Source of the DNA: Thermodesulforhabdaceae bacterium | Lineage (GTDB): Bacteria; Desulfobacterota; Syntrophobacteria; Syntrophobacterales; Thermodesulforhabdaceae | Length of the DNA: 64,000 bases | Reading direction: 5' to 3' | Assembly (NCBI GenBank): GCA_037482015.1 | Contig: JBBFKT010000004.1 | Location: 108,443 to 172,442 of the forward strand | In this document: positions 37,618-47,957 of the stretch, piece after piece | Layout: the number at the start of each line of letters is the position of its first letter | Position numbering within the stretch: the stretch's first letter is position 1 | Made by a program: the position numbers and the translations under genes | Notes under the pieces: generated by a model | Databases searched by the model: none | What the model saw: the letters and a program-made list of their open reading frames with translations, nothing else | What the model was told of the DNA's origin: nothing

Positions 37618-38475
37618 ATGGGAGTTGTGTTGCTTGTCCTGGCATTATGGGTGTTAATACCCGCTTTAACTTACGTGTTTTACTGGTATGAAGTCTCCAC
37701 ACCTTCCTGTGCTCACGAAGGAGCAAAAAGCGAGAAAGAAATTCTGGAACGGTTACTTGACCACAAGTTAAAGAGAAGTGTTTTGCTGAGCTTATTCTCG
37801 TCTATTTTGGTTCTGCCTGTAATTCTTGTTACTTACCCTTTTGGTTTGGTGAAAAAGTGGTGGAGTGCTAAGGCGACACCGTCAAAGGGAACAATTGTAT
37901 TCATTCACGGACTTTTCCATAATCCAAGTGCAGCTCTTTTGCTTAAGAGAGCTTTTGCTAAACGAGGATTTTCCTTCATTTCGCTCCAACATCATTGCTG
38001 GGAAGGCTCCATTTGGGATGTGTTTAATAGGCTGGATAAAGAACTGGAAGATATTCTGGGAGAAGCTTCACAGCAAGAACCTGTAATTGTGATTGGACAT
38101 AGTCTGGGTGGACTTTTAGCTGGTCTATTAGGTCGTAGTCTCAGCGAAAAAGGCTACATGGTCAAAGGAGTTATTTCTCTGGGAACACCATTTTACGGAA
38201 GTCGGCTTGCTTCGTTGAGTTGCGGTCGGCTCGCTCGCTCTGTGAGATTTGGCAACGAAGAACTTGCTGATGTAAGGATGCGCCTTGATTCTCCTCCCTT
38301 TAAGGCAATTCAATTCTGGAGCCCTACCGACAATATGGTTCTTCCCCTATCTTCTCTTTACCAGATACCCAAAGGATGGGATCGTATTACTCTGCCCCCT
38401 GTTTGCCACACCTTTGTTCTATTCTGGCCTGGTGTGATCAATCGGGTAGTTAAGACCGTCGAAGAATTGGTTTAA
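37618..38475 (+). CDS. Membrane-anchored alpha/beta-hydrolase (lipase-like)
   Basis: 285 residues. N-terminal hydrophobic span (residues 2-22) and a second span (about 58-80) anchor it; the rest is an alpha/beta-hydrolase with the oxyanion strand FIHGLFHNP, nucleophile elbow GHSLGG, and a probable catalytic histidine in PVCHTF near the end. Similar to triacylglycerol-lipase or PGAP1-like esterases. Substrate not determined. It precedes groES but is separated by a hairpin. Confidence 0.78.
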   Translation: MGVVLLVLALWVLIPALTYVFYWYEVSTPSCAHEGAKSEKEILERLLDHKLKRSVLLSLFSSILVLPVILVTYPFGLVKKWWSAKATPSKGTIVFIHGLFHNPSAALLLKRAFAKRGFSFISLQHHCWEGSIWDVFNRLDKELEDILGEASQQEPVIVIGHSLGGLLAGLLGRSLSEKGYMVKGVISLGTPFYGSRLASLSCGRLARSVRFGNEELADVRMRLDSPPFKAIQFWSPTDNMVLPLSSLYQIPKGWDRITLPPVCHTFVLFWPGVINRVVKTVEELV

Positions 38476-38485
38476 TTTTTAATAA

Positions 38486-38507
38486 GGGGCGGATTGAAGT
38501 CCGCCCC
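38486..38507. terminator. Hairpin after the hydrolase gene
   Basis: GGGGCGGA at 38486-38493 pairs with TCCGCCCC at 38500-38507. No T-run follows on the plus strand, so it is a possible rather than certain terminator. Confidence 0.5.
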
Positions 38508-38600
38508 CAACAGGAACATAATTTTCCTTCCTTTCTTGCTTTTTTGAAATTTGCCTTCCTCGGTGATGGTTTTTCTCTAAAAAATTTTTCGAAAGGGGTC

Positions 38601-38657
38601 TTGACGATTTTCAAAGTCTTTTTATTTTTATTAGCGCTCAATCAATGAGAGTGCTAA
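38601..38657 (+). promoter_or_regulatory. groESL promoter with CIRCE operator
   Basis: TTGACG at 38601-38606 and TATTTT at 38623-38628 form a sigma-70-type promoter. Immediately after it is a CIRCE element: TTAGCGCTC at 38631-38639, nine bases, GAGTGCTAA at 38649-38657, one base off the TTAGCACTC consensus. It predicts repression by HrcA with heat induction. Confidence 0.93.
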
Positions 38658-38694
38658 TAAAAATAAACTTGGTTTAGAAGGAGGGAGAAAGCTT

Positions 38695-38985
38695 ATGAAG
38701 CTGAGACCTTTGCATGATCGAGTCATCGTCCAGCGCATAGAAGAAGAAAACAAAACACCTGGTGGAATCATTATCCCCGATACTGCAAAGGAAAAGCCTC
38801 AGCAAGGTAAGGTCATTGCTGTTGGTAAAGGAAAAGTTCTGGAAAACGGTAAAGAAATCCCCCTTACTGTTAAAGAAGGTGATAGGGTTCTCTTCTCTAA
38901 ATATGCTGGGACAGAAGTGAAAATTGAAGGTCAGGAATATTTGATTATGAGGGAAGACGATATATTGGCAATTGTTGAAGGTTAA
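38695..38985 (+). CDS. groES: GroES co-chaperonin
   Basis: 96-residue lid of the GroEL chamber. It begins [16 protein letters not shown], has the mobile loop [18 protein letters not shown], and ends with [14 protein letters not shown]. Strong AAGGAGGGAG site; CIRCE-controlled and cotranscribed with groEL. Confidence 0.97.
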   Translation: MKLRPLHDRVIVQRIEEENKTPGGIIIPDTAKEKPQQGKVIAVGKGKVLENGKEIPLTVKEGDRVLFSKYAGTEVKIEGQEYLIMREDDILAIVEG

Positions 38986-38993
38986 GCCAGTAA

Positions 38994-40631
<1,638 letters not shown>

Positions 40632-40640
40632 GAAAAAAAC

Positions 40641-40677
40641 AAAGGTGCGGTAATATAAGAATATCCCGCACCTTTTT
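40641..40677 (+). terminator. groESL terminator
   Basis: AAAGGTGCGG (40641-40650) pairs with CCGCACCTTT (40666-40675), followed by TT. Ten-bp stem just after groEL. Confidence 0.85.
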
Positions 40678-40689
40678 AAGAAGAAATTT

Positions 40690-40722
40690 GCCCTCGGAGT
40701 CAGTTCCGAGGGCTTTTGTTTT
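40690..40722. terminator. Second hairpin, between groEL and the convergent glt operon
   Basis: GCCCTCGGA (40690-40698) pairs with TCCGAGGGC (40705-40713), followed by TTTTGTTTT on the plus strand. It sits five bases from the end of the opposing glt gene and may stop read-through from groEL. Confidence 0.85.
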
Positions 40723-40727
40723 ATAGC

Positions 40728-43058
40728 CTATTCAATAGGATCGTTTTCTACCAGATTCCATATGCCACAGGGACAGGCTCCAGCACAGAAACCACAGCCT
40801 ATACATTTGTCTCCATCAACTACCATTTCAAATCGTCCATTTGGTTCTTCTTGTTTCGATATTGCACCTTGAGGACAAATGGTGATGCAGATTCCACAAT
40901 CTCTACAGGAACCGCAAGAGGCACAGGCATTAGCGCACTTTTCCAGTGGGACACCGGGAATAAGTCGTGGATCAAAGTATTCCGCTTTTACTCTATTCTT
41001 ACTTATTACCATTTTGGTGTCACGTCGTGGTCTTTTGCCTTTTAGCATTTCGTCTATCGTCTCGGCAGCAATTCTACCTGCTCCAATCGCTTCCGTGAGG
41101 ATTCCTAACTTTACAACATCGCCAATAGCGAAGATCTTTGGATCCGTTGTTTGGTAATATTCGTTGACTTTTATAAACCCCCGCTCAGTCATAACCGTTT
41201 CCGGAATGCCTTCAAGATCCGGTTGATCACCGATAGCTATAACAACTGTATCGGCAGGAAGGATTTCTCCGGATGTAAGTTCCACACCTTTTTCTGTAAT
41301 TGCTTTTGTGAAGACTGGCCAACGGAATTTTGCTCCCACTGCTTCCGCAGCTTTTCGCTCTTTACCGAAGGAAGCCGGTTCCTGAATATCAATGAGAGTT
41401 ATGTCACTGGCTCCAAGACGTGAGGCTTCTGTAGCTACATCACAGCCAACATTACCCGCTCCGATAACGATAACTCGATCACCTGGAGTAATCTCATTCT
41501 GTCGGCTGCGGCGCAGAAATTCTCTTGCCGTTATGGCTCGTTCTCCTCCTGGCACAGGAAGAGTGCGAGGCTTTTGAGCTCCAGTAGCAAGCACGATAAA
41601 ATCATAGTCCATTTTTAGTCGTTCGTAGTCTTCTTTTGTGAGCTTTTGCTGTAAGTGTATCCTGGGAATCAATTTTTTAATGCGATCCAATTCCGCTGTT
41701 AAGACCTCTTGAGGAATTCTAGAAGGCGGTATTACCTCTGTGAGCTTTCCTCCCACTTCCTGCCTCATATCGTAAACAACAGCCTCATGCCCTTTTAGCC
41801 GGAGTTGCCATGCTACCGAAAGTCCAGCAGGTCCTGCTCCTATGACGGCAATTTTACCACCTGTCATGGGAGGAAGTTCAGGAGGACGAGCTGAAATGCT
41901 GGCTTTTCCCAAAACGGTGGTATCAATGGGAGTAGCTCCCTGAGCCGCTCTTGTGCATCCTTGCATGCACAAATTTGGACAGAGATATCCGCACACCGTT
42001 GCGGGAAAAGGAGTGTAAGCTAGAGCAAGATCCACAGCTTCATCGATACGACCTTCTCGAATAAGTTGCCAGCGATCCCGAACAGGAATTCCCGTTGGAC
42101 AACTCGCTTCACAGGGAGCAAGATACTTTCTGTTTTCCCAGACTGGAACGTAGCGTCTTAGAAATCCGGTTGTTATTACAGGTATGGGGCTTCGATCTAA
42201 AGTAACCAAATCTCCAATCAACCCACCTTTGCCCAGTTCTTTTTCCCATACAGATATGCGAAATTCATGTATTGATTTTCTCGAGAGAGTAGCCTTTTCC
42301 ATTGGGCTTCTTGCTGCCAGGAGTTGCCAGTCAGGACGTTGAGCCAGAGCATCGAAAAGATCTTCACGACCTATTTTTTTTAGGAACACACGAAGGTTTG
42401 CTGTAAGCCATTCCCAGGTAGGATCGTCAATTGGCACTAGTTTTACATCGGGGTGACTGTATCCTTTGTGGGGACCTCGGAAGAAAATCTTTCCCCCAAC
42501 CATACCAACGCACGGTCTATAACCCAAAACGTTTTCTGGGTCTTGAGGCTGATAGCCGCAAATTACGGCAATGCCTCCCGCCATAAATTCGGCAAAATAA
42601 TCTCCAACGGAGCCGAGCACCCAGAGTTCTGGAGGATCGAATCGTGGATTATGTTTTGTCATGGTCATACCGCGAGCGCCGATATTGCCGGCAATGTAGA
42701 TTTTACCCTGAGCCATAGCGTTGCCGGTGCCATTTGTTGCATTTCCATGAACAATAATTTCGGCGCCGGTATTGAGCCATCCGACATCGTCCGATGCTGG
42801 TCCCATTACTTCAATGGTAGTATTGGGAAACCCCATGGCCCCCACTCGCTGACCGGGGGCTCCGGTGATTCGAATGTAAACTCTTTCGCTGCCTGCTTTC
42901 CAGAGCCTTCCACCTATTCCATGTTGTCCAGCGGCTTGAACTTCTATGAACCTTGCTCCAGATGCAACAGCTTGCTGGATGTGTTCTTCGAGTATTCTAG
43001 AATCGACCCGATGGCCGTTAATAACGCCGGGTATTTTCACCCACTGTTCGCTTTCCAT
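40728..43058 (-). CDS. Glutamate synthase GXGXG domain fused to GltD-like reductase and ferredoxin
   Basis: 776 residues in four parts. (1) Residues about 30-190: the GXGXG right-handed beta-helix normally at the C-terminus of the GltB large subunit (IGGRLWKAGS, GAEIIVHGNATNGTGN, GKIYIAGNIGARG). (2) About 310-400: GltD-type iron-sulfur segment (CEASCPTGIP, CGYLCPNLCMQGCTR). (3) About 405-690: two dinucleotide folds, IAVIGAGPAGLS for FAD and VIVIGAGNVGCD for NAD(P). (4) About 715-776: two-cluster ferredoxin (CGICITICP, CIGCGFCAGACP). Last gene of the split glutamate synthase operon; supplies electrons and the helix domain. Confidence 0.88.
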   Translation of the reverse strand: MESEQWVKIPGVINGHRVDSRILEEHIQQAVASGARFIEVQAAGQHGIGGRLWKAGSERVYIRITGAPGQRVGAMGFPNTTIEVMGPASDDVGWLNTGAEIIVHGNATNGTGNAMAQGKIYIAGNIGARGMTMTKHNPRFDPPELWVLGSVGDYFAEFMAGGIAVICGYQPQDPENVLGYRPCVGMVGGKIFFRGPHKGYSHPDVKLVPIDDPTWEWLTANLRVFLKKIGREDLFDALAQRPDWQLLAARSPMEKATLSRKSIHEFRISVWEKELGKGGLIGDLVTLDRSPIPVITTGFLRRYVPVWENRKYLAPCEASCPTGIPVRDRWQLIREGRIDEAVDLALAYTPFPATVCGYLCPNLCMQGCTRAAQGATPIDTTVLGKASISARPPELPPMTGGKIAVIGAGPAGLSVAWQLRLKGHEAVVYDMRQEVGGKLTEVIPPSRIPQEVLTAELDRIKKLIPRIHLQQKLTKEDYERLKMDYDFIVLATGAQKPRTLPVPGGERAITAREFLRRSRQNEITPGDRVIVIGAGNVGCDVATEASRLGASDITLIDIQEPASFGKERKAAEAVGAKFRWPVFTKAITEKGVELTSGEILPADTVVIAIGDQPDLEGIPETVMTERGFIKVNEYYQTTDPKIFAIGDVVKLGILTEAIGAGRIAAETIDEMLKGKRPRRDTKMVISKNRVKAEYFDPRLIPGVPLEKCANACASCGSCRDCGICITICPQGAISKQEEPNGRFEMVVDGDKCIGCGFCAGACPCGIWNLVENDPIE

Positions 43059-43073
43059 GCTTGTTACCCCCTT

Positions 43074-44708
43074 CTACACCACGTGTTTAATTTGAAGTCG
43101 TTCAGCTACGTGGTAATCGTCTATTCCTATAGCATCCGACATACCGATAGGAAGGGATGTGGAGCGACCAAGTGGAGCCACGATCTTCTTAAGTTCCGTG
43201 TCAAAGCTCAAAAAGACGTCCACTACTCGTTCGGCGACTTTTTCTGGATCCAGCCGTCTGTAAAGTCGCGGATCCTGAGAAGTGATGCCCTTAGGGCAGA
43301 GTCCGATGTTACATATGTTGCATCGGTCAGATTCAGAACCTACACATCCTGCAGCAGCCTGCATGATGTATTTCCCGATTTGAACTCCACTGGCTCCAAG
43401 CATAATAAGAGCTGCGGCATTGGCAGCAAGATTTCCTCCTTTTCCTATTCCTCCTGCGGCGAAAAGAGGAATTTCATTTTGCTTTCCCACCTTCACCAGA
43501 TTCAGGTAGCAGTCTCTGATATTACTCGCTATAGGATGCCCCATGTGATTCATGGAGACATTGTAAGCAGCACCTGTTCCTCCATCCTCGCCGTCAATAG
43601 CAAGAGCTGCTGCGTAGGGATTCCTGGTAAGGTTGTTGAGGACAGCAAGGGCTGTCGATGTGCCGGAGATTTTAGGATAGACCGGCACTCTAAATCCCCA
43701 GCCCATAGAAACAGATTGAATCATTTTTGCCACCGCTTCCTCTATAGAGTAGAGAGTCTGGTGAGTTGGAGGGCTAGGAAGACTAACGCCTGGTGGGACT
43801 CCACGAATAGCTGCAATGAGTTTATTTACTTTATGCCACATGAGAAGTCCGCCATCACCTGGCTTTGCTCCTTGACCGTATTTTATTTCTACAGCACAGG
43901 GATCTTCCTTCATTTCAGGAATGGCTCTTATGATCTCGTCCCAGCCGAAATATCCACTGGCGATTTGTAGAATAACATATTTTATAAAACGAGACTTAAG
44001 AAGCCTTGGAGGGCAGCCTCCTTCCCCCGTGCACATTCTTACGGGCATGCCAAGTTCTTCGTTTAGATATGCAACCCCCATCTGAAGTCCTTCCCACATG
44101 TTGGGGGAAAGGGCTCCAAAAGACATTGAACCGATTATGAGAGGATAGATTTCCCTAACGGGTGGAGTCCATTCTTCCTCTTTGTAGAGTTTTATAGCTT
44201 CTTCGGGTGGGAGGACTCTACCCAGTGTGGTTCTGAGTTCAAACTCATGCCGCCCCGCATCAAGAGCCGGGTCGGTCAGCATGGATATTCTTACGAACTT
44301 AATACGATCCAGGATGCCTTCTGGGACATTTCTACGTCCGCCCCTTCGCCTTGGCTGTCCGCCTCTGTTTATGTGAAAGCGAAGTTTATCGATTTCATCG
44401 TTTCTTACTGGCATGATACAGTCGTTTGGACACACCAGAGTGCAAGTGCCGCAACCGATACAGGCATAGGCTGGATCAGTTTTCTGTCGGATACCGTAGA
44501 AAACCTGATAGACATTAGATGGCTGAGTCTCCACGCCTGGAGTTACCTGAACCAACCGCTTTCTGAAAACTCCCAACTCGATCGAATGAACGGGGCAAGC
44601 TGCTGTGCATCGTCCGCACAAAGCACAACGTTCTTTGTCCCATACGATCTGCCAGAGCAGATCTTTACGGCTTAAAGTGGAAGGGGTAATTGTTCCGATT
44701 GACGCCAT
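43074..44708 (-). CDS. Glutamate synthase FMN (synthase) subunit with N-terminal ferredoxin
   Basis: 544 residues, archaeal-type GltB core. Two [4Fe-4S] motifs at the N-terminus (CALCGRCTAACP, CIGCGTCTLVCP), then the FMN-binding TIM barrel with SMSFGALS, EIKYGQGAKPGDGG, DGEDGGTGAA and GGIGKGGNLA, and cysteines CNICNIGLC for the 3Fe-4S cluster. It condenses ammonia with 2-oxoglutarate. No glutaminase domain is attached; that is encoded by the preceding gene, which it overlaps by 37 bases. Confidence 0.92.
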   Translation of the reverse strand: MASIGTITPSTLSRKDLLWQIVWDKERCALCGRCTAACPVHSIELGVFRKRLVQVTPGVETQPSNVYQVFYGIRQKTDPAYACIGCGTCTLVCPNDCIMPVRNDEIDKLRFHINRGGQPRRRGGRRNVPEGILDRIKFVRISMLTDPALDAGRHEFELRTTLGRVLPPEEAIKLYKEEEWTPPVREIYPLIIGSMSFGALSPNMWEGLQMGVAYLNEELGMPVRMCTGEGGCPPRLLKSRFIKYVILQIASGYFGWDEIIRAIPEMKEDPCAVEIKYGQGAKPGDGGLLMWHKVNKLIAAIRGVPPGVSLPSPPTHQTLYSIEEAVAKMIQSVSMGWGFRVPVYPKISGTSTALAVLNNLTRNPYAAALAIDGEDGGTGAAYNVSMNHMGHPIASNIRDCYLNLVKVGKQNEIPLFAAGGIGKGGNLAANAAALIMLGASGVQIGKYIMQAAAGCVGSESDRCNICNIGLCPKGITSQDPRLYRRLDPEKVAERVVDVFLSFDTELKKIVAPLGRSTSLPIGMSDAIGIDDYHVAERLQIKHVV

Positions 44709-45802
44709 ATTTTTGTCTCCTTTCGATCTGGTGGCACGATGACCGTGTCCAGATACATGGGCTGAAAGTCCTTTTTTCGGTCACGATCGGGAAGAGCAAA
44801 TTCAAGGGCACATGCTTCTGATGAAAAAGCGAAAACACCTTCTTTTCCACCAACTATCCCGGGTCTTAACTTTTTCCTATCCTGGACCATAAACATGGTC
44901 TTATCGGGAAGCACACCTATGACACAGTTCGGACCGTCTATGGTTAGCCGTCGGCATGTTTCTTTCAAAATTTTGAGAAACTTTCCTTGAGGATGATGAA
45001 CAAGATCTTCATCCTGAAGAGGTGTGATAACGTGTTTGTAGTATTCAATTCCCAGACCAAGCTTTTTGTATATGTAATGAAGAATGTGGGTAAAAACTTC
45101 GGAATCTGACTGATAACCAATATAGCCCGGAAAACCGCGAGACATGAGAAATTCTCGAATGGGCACGAAAGCTGTATTTTCACCATTGGTCATGGTGGCA
45201 ATTCCCTGGATAAAGAAGGGATGGCATGCATAGAGATTTATAGCGTAATTAGTATTTTGACGCCCTTGAGCCATTATAATTCGAGCGGAAAGTTCTTTGC
45301 GATCGAGTTGAAGATATTCTGCTACATCCACGGGGTCGCCTATTTCTTTAATCATTATCACGTCAGGCCAAAAGCTAAAAACAACCATATCACCGGATTC
45401 TTCGCCCATCTGGCGTAAAGTAAGTCGAACGGTCATTAGGCGGTGTTCTTTTTCTTCCTGGCTGAGACTTTCCCACGACTCAGGATATTCATACGCTCGC
45501 ACCAGATAGACATCTCTTTTTGGGACTCCAGGGGGCGGAGTTTTAGGTGGTTTTATAGAAAGTTTGTATTTAGTCATAAATCCCAGTTCCATCATAAATT
45601 GATCGAGTCTTTTAATACCGGCGTGAGAAAAGATACCCGAAAGTATTGGAGCATCCTTGATTTCTTCAAAAGGTCCGCTAAGATCGGTCAATAACAGACC
45701 AATTCCAGATCCGTCGTAACCTTCTTTCATAACTTCCAGGGCTTTTATTGCCATCATGGGTGAAACAGGTTCATTACTTGTTATTGCGAAAAGGCGACAC
45801 AC
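44672..45802 (-). CDS. Glutamate synthase glutaminase subunit (class II amidotransferase)
   Basis: 376 residues. I take GTG at 45802 as start because it follows AAGGAGGGAAAAA and places the catalytic cysteine at position 2 (MCRLFAITSNEP), as class II glutamine amidotransferases need. Further motifs are YDGSGIGLLL and the ammonia-domain segment AFVPIREFLMSRGFPGYIGYQSDSE. It releases ammonia from glutamine for the next subunit. The open frame extends upstream to 45961 but the extra part does not look like protein. First gene of the glt operon. Confidence 0.85.
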   Translation of the reverse strand: MCRLFAITSNEPVSPMMAIKALEVMKEGYDGSGIGLLLTDLSGPFEEIKDAPILSGIFSHAGIKRLDQFMMELGFMTKYKLSIKPPKTPPPGVPKRDVYLVRAYEYPESWESLSQEEKEHRLMTVRLTLRQMGEESGDMVVFSFWPDVIMIKEIGDPVDVAEYLQLDRKELSARIIMAQGRQNTNYAINLYACHPFFIQGIATMTNGENTAFVPIREFLMSRGFPGYIGYQSDSEVFTHILHYIYKKLGLGIEYYKHVITPLQDEDLVHHPQGKFLKILKETCRRLTIDGPNCVIGVLPDKTMFMVQDRKKLRPGIVGGKEGVFAFSSEACALEFALPDRDRKKDFQPMYLDTVIVPPDRKETKIWRQSEQLPLPL

Positions 45803-45856
45803 GTTTTTCCCTCCTTTTAGGACCTTGTAAAATTTCTGGGCAAAACTTCTAGTTGA

Positions 45857-45870
45857 GCAATAAATATGCC
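45857..45870 (-). promoter_or_regulatory. Sigma-54 promoter of the glt operon
   Basis: On the minus strand TGGCATATTTATTGCT: GG (45870-45869), exactly ten bases, GC (45858-45857), the invariant -24/-12 pattern of sigma-54 promoters. About 55 bases before the gltA-type start. Confidence 0.8.
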
Positions 45871-45902
45871 ATTCTCTGATACTATGGAAAGACAGGGCTT
45901 TT

Positions 45903-45930
45903 AAGATAGCGATATGCACATTATTGTCAA
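45903..45930 (-). promoter_or_regulatory. Additional sigma-70-type promoter of the glt operon
   Basis: Minus strand TTGACA at 45930-45925 (perfect -35), 16-base spacer, TATCTT at 45908-45903. A second, housekeeping promoter upstream of the sigma-54 one, as seen at glnA of enteric bacteria. Confidence 0.6.
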
Positions 45931-45954
45931 ATATAATGCTTTCTAAACGAATAT

Positions 45955-45970
45955 TGCACAATATTGTGCA
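45955..45970. promoter_or_regulatory. NtrC-like enhancer palindrome
   Basis: TGCACAATATTGTGCA is a perfect 16-bp palindrome close to the NtrC site (TGCACC, five bases, GGTGCA). It lies 85 bases from the glt sigma-54 promoter and about 230 bases from the glnA sigma-54 promoter, both workable enhancer distances. NtrC identity is inferred; no ntrC gene is in the window. Confidence 0.7.
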
Positions 45971-46201
45971 GATTTCCGGAGTTTTAGGTATATGAAACTT
46001 CTTGATTGAGCCGGTTTGCTGTGAGAGTATATAACCTGATGGAGAAAAGGTCCTTTGGCTAGCTTAATGAGCAGAGAAGTAAAGGCCCATTTTTATGGGC
46101 GTGCCCGAAGTATAAGATTGAAAAGTGATAGCGCTTTAGAATGTATCTATTGCTGGGCGGACGAAGAAACTTTGGGTTTTCGCTTTTTCAAAATTTGTGT
46201 C

Positions 46202-46217
46202 TGGCATAAAAGTTGCC
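46202..46217 (+). promoter_or_regulatory. Sigma-54 promoter of glnA
   Basis: TGGCATAAAAGTTGCC: GG at 46203-46204, ten bases, GC at 46215-46216, the -24/-12 spacing; start codon 60 bases downstream. The rest of the 474-base control region between the two operons holds a small open frame (46055-46240) that I do not accept as a gene. Confidence 0.85.
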
Positions 46218-46276
46218 TTAAAAACTTTTTGCTGGAGTAAGGCCTTTAGAGTTTCACCATAAGGAGAGGAGATTTT

Positions 46277-47689
46277 ATGACACCGAAAGAAGTGTTAGAG
46301 TTTGCAAAGGCTAATGGAGTTAAGATGGTAGATTTGAAGTTTCTTGATCTTCCAGGAATGTGGCAACATTTTTCTGTCCCCATAGGTGAGCTTGATGAAT
46401 CGTCCTTTGAGGACGGTTTTGGTTTTGATGCATCAAGCATCCGAGGGTGGCAGCCCATAAACGCAAGTGATATGTTAGTCATTCCCGATCCGGATACGGC
46501 AACCCTGGATCCTTTTATGGAGGTGCCGACTCTTTCGCTGATCTGTAACATTGTGGATCCTATTACTCGAGAACGTTATACTCGTGATCCGCGCTATATT
46601 GCTCAAAAAGCCGAAGAATATCTTAGGTTTACCGGTATTGCCGATACAGCTTATTTTGGTCCGGAAGCGGAATTTTTCATCTTTGACGACATCCGATATG
46701 ACTCGGGATCTAACTACGGCTACTATTTTATCGACTCTGATGAGGGAATATGGAACAGTGGTAGAGAAGAGGCTCCCAACCTCGGTTATAAGCTTCGCCA
46801 CAAAGAGGGTTACTTCCCTGTTCCACCTTCAGATACTCTGCATGACGTTCGCACTGAAATGGCTCTAGTTATGGAACAGGTTGGAATTAAGGTTGAGTGT
46901 CAGCATCATGAAGTGGCAACAGCTGGCCAGGCTGAAATAGATATGCGTTTTGCTCCCCTTGTAAAGATGGGCGATCAACTCATGTGGTTCAAATACATAA
47001 TTAAAAATGTTGCTCGCCGCCATGGTAAAACCGTAACCTTCATGCCCAAACCTCTTTATGGCGATAATGGCTCTGGAATGCATACCCACGTAAGTCTCTG
47101 GAAAGATGGGAAACCACTTTTTGCCGGCGATAAATATGCGGGTCTGAGCGAAGTGGCTCTTTATGCCATTGGTGGCATTTTGAAACACGCACCAGCTCTA
47201 TGTGCCTTTACAAACCCCACCACTAATTCTTATAAACGTCTTGTGCCAGGCTATGAAGCTCCAGTTAATCTGGCATATTCAAGCCGAAACCGTAGTGCTG
47301 CTATTCGCATACCCATGTATTCTGCTTCACCAAAGGCTAAGCGTCTTGAATTCAGGACACCAGATCCATCCTGTAACGGATATCTAGCCTTTAGCGCTAT
47401 TCTCATGGCTGTTCTGGACGGAATAGAAAACCGAATGGATCCAGGAGAACCACTGGATAAAGATATTTACGCCCTATCACCCGAGGAACTTAAGAATGTC
47501 CCTTCAACTCCGGGATCTCTTGAAGAAGCTCTTGGTGCCCTGGAAAAAGATCATGAATTCCTTCTCAAAGGCGGCGTTTTTACTCAAGACGTGATAGACA
47601 TGTGGATTGAATACAAGAGACATCGGGAAGTAGATCCCGTAAAGCTAAGACCCCATCCTTACGAATTCCATCTTTACTTCGATATTTAG
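46277..47689 (+). CDS. glnA: Glutamine synthetase, type I
   Basis: Dodecameric enzyme forming glutamine from glutamate and ammonia; 470 residues. [11 protein letters not shown] and the EAEFFIFD metal-binding segment, [18 protein letters not shown]/glutamate site, and NRSAAIRIP arginine block are present. Tyr398 in [11 protein letters not shown] matches the tyrosine modified by adenylylation in GSI-beta enzymes, so adenylyltransferase control is expected. Sigma-54 promoter and NtrC-like site upstream; divergent glutamate synthase completes the GS-GOGAT cycle. Confidence 0.97.
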   Translation: MTPKEVLEFAKANGVKMVDLKFLDLPGMWQHFSVPIGELDESSFEDGFGFDASSIRGWQPINASDMLVIPDPDTATLDPFMEVPTLSLICNIVDPITRERYTRDPRYIAQKAEEYLRFTGIADTAYFGPEAEFFIFDDIRYDSGSNYGYYFIDSDEGIWNSGREEAPNLGYKLRHKEGYFPVPPSDTLHDVRTEMALVMEQVGIKVECQHHEVATAGQAEIDMRFAPLVKMGDQLMWFKYIIKNVARRHGKTVTFMPKPLYGDNGSGMHTHVSLWKDGKPLFAGDKYAGLSEVALYAIGGILKHAPALCAFTNPTTNSYKRLVPGYEAPVNLAYSSRNRSAAIRIPMYSASPKAKRLEFRTPDPSCNGYLAFSAILMAVLDGIENRMDPGEPLDKDIYALSPEELKNVPSTPGSLEEALGALEKDHEFLLKGGVFTQDVIDMWIEYKRHREVDPVKLRPHPYEFHLYFDI

Positions 47690-47703
47690 TGAATTCGACC
47701 AAG

Positions 47704-47867
47704 GCTGTTCGGAAGCTTCTCTTGTGGGATGGTAAAGTAATATAAACTACAGAAAACAGGCGGAAATGGGCTCAACTTGAAAGACCTTTCCAGAGGTAGG
47801 TGGTTAAGAAACGTCTCAAAATGTGATTAGCCAGCTAAATGTAGGGGCGACGCATGCGTCGCCCCTA
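47704..47867 (+). repeat. Dispersed palindrome-ended repeat, copy 2
   Basis: Full-length copy following glnA. Its terminal palindrome at 47842-47867 is perfect (arm triplets GAC and GTC). Confidence 0.85.
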
Positions 47868-47917
47868 AGACCATTGCAAGCCTATTAACGAAAATCGACC
47901 TTGATAAAGAGGGTAAT

Positions 47918-47952
47918 TAGGGGCGAGATGTTTTTCGCCCCTATTTTATTTC
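47918..47952 (+). terminator. glnA terminator
   Basis: TAGGGGCGA (47918-47926) pairs with TCGCCCCTA (47935-47943), then TTTTATTT. The stem bases repeat the outer arm of the dispersed palindrome, raising the possibility that the terminator arose from it. Confidence 0.85.
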
Positions 47953-47957
47953 AGACA

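Noticed and set aside
42453..43970. A 505-codon open frame on the plus strand
   Set aside because: It lies antisense to two clearly coding glutamate synthase genes, and its translation is rich in Ser, His, Cys and Tyr with no recognisable domain, as expected of a shadow frame.
46055..46240. 61-codon open frame in the glt-glnA control region
   Set aside because: No ribosome binding site at its TTG start, no recognisable protein features, and it covers the glnA sigma-54 promoter.
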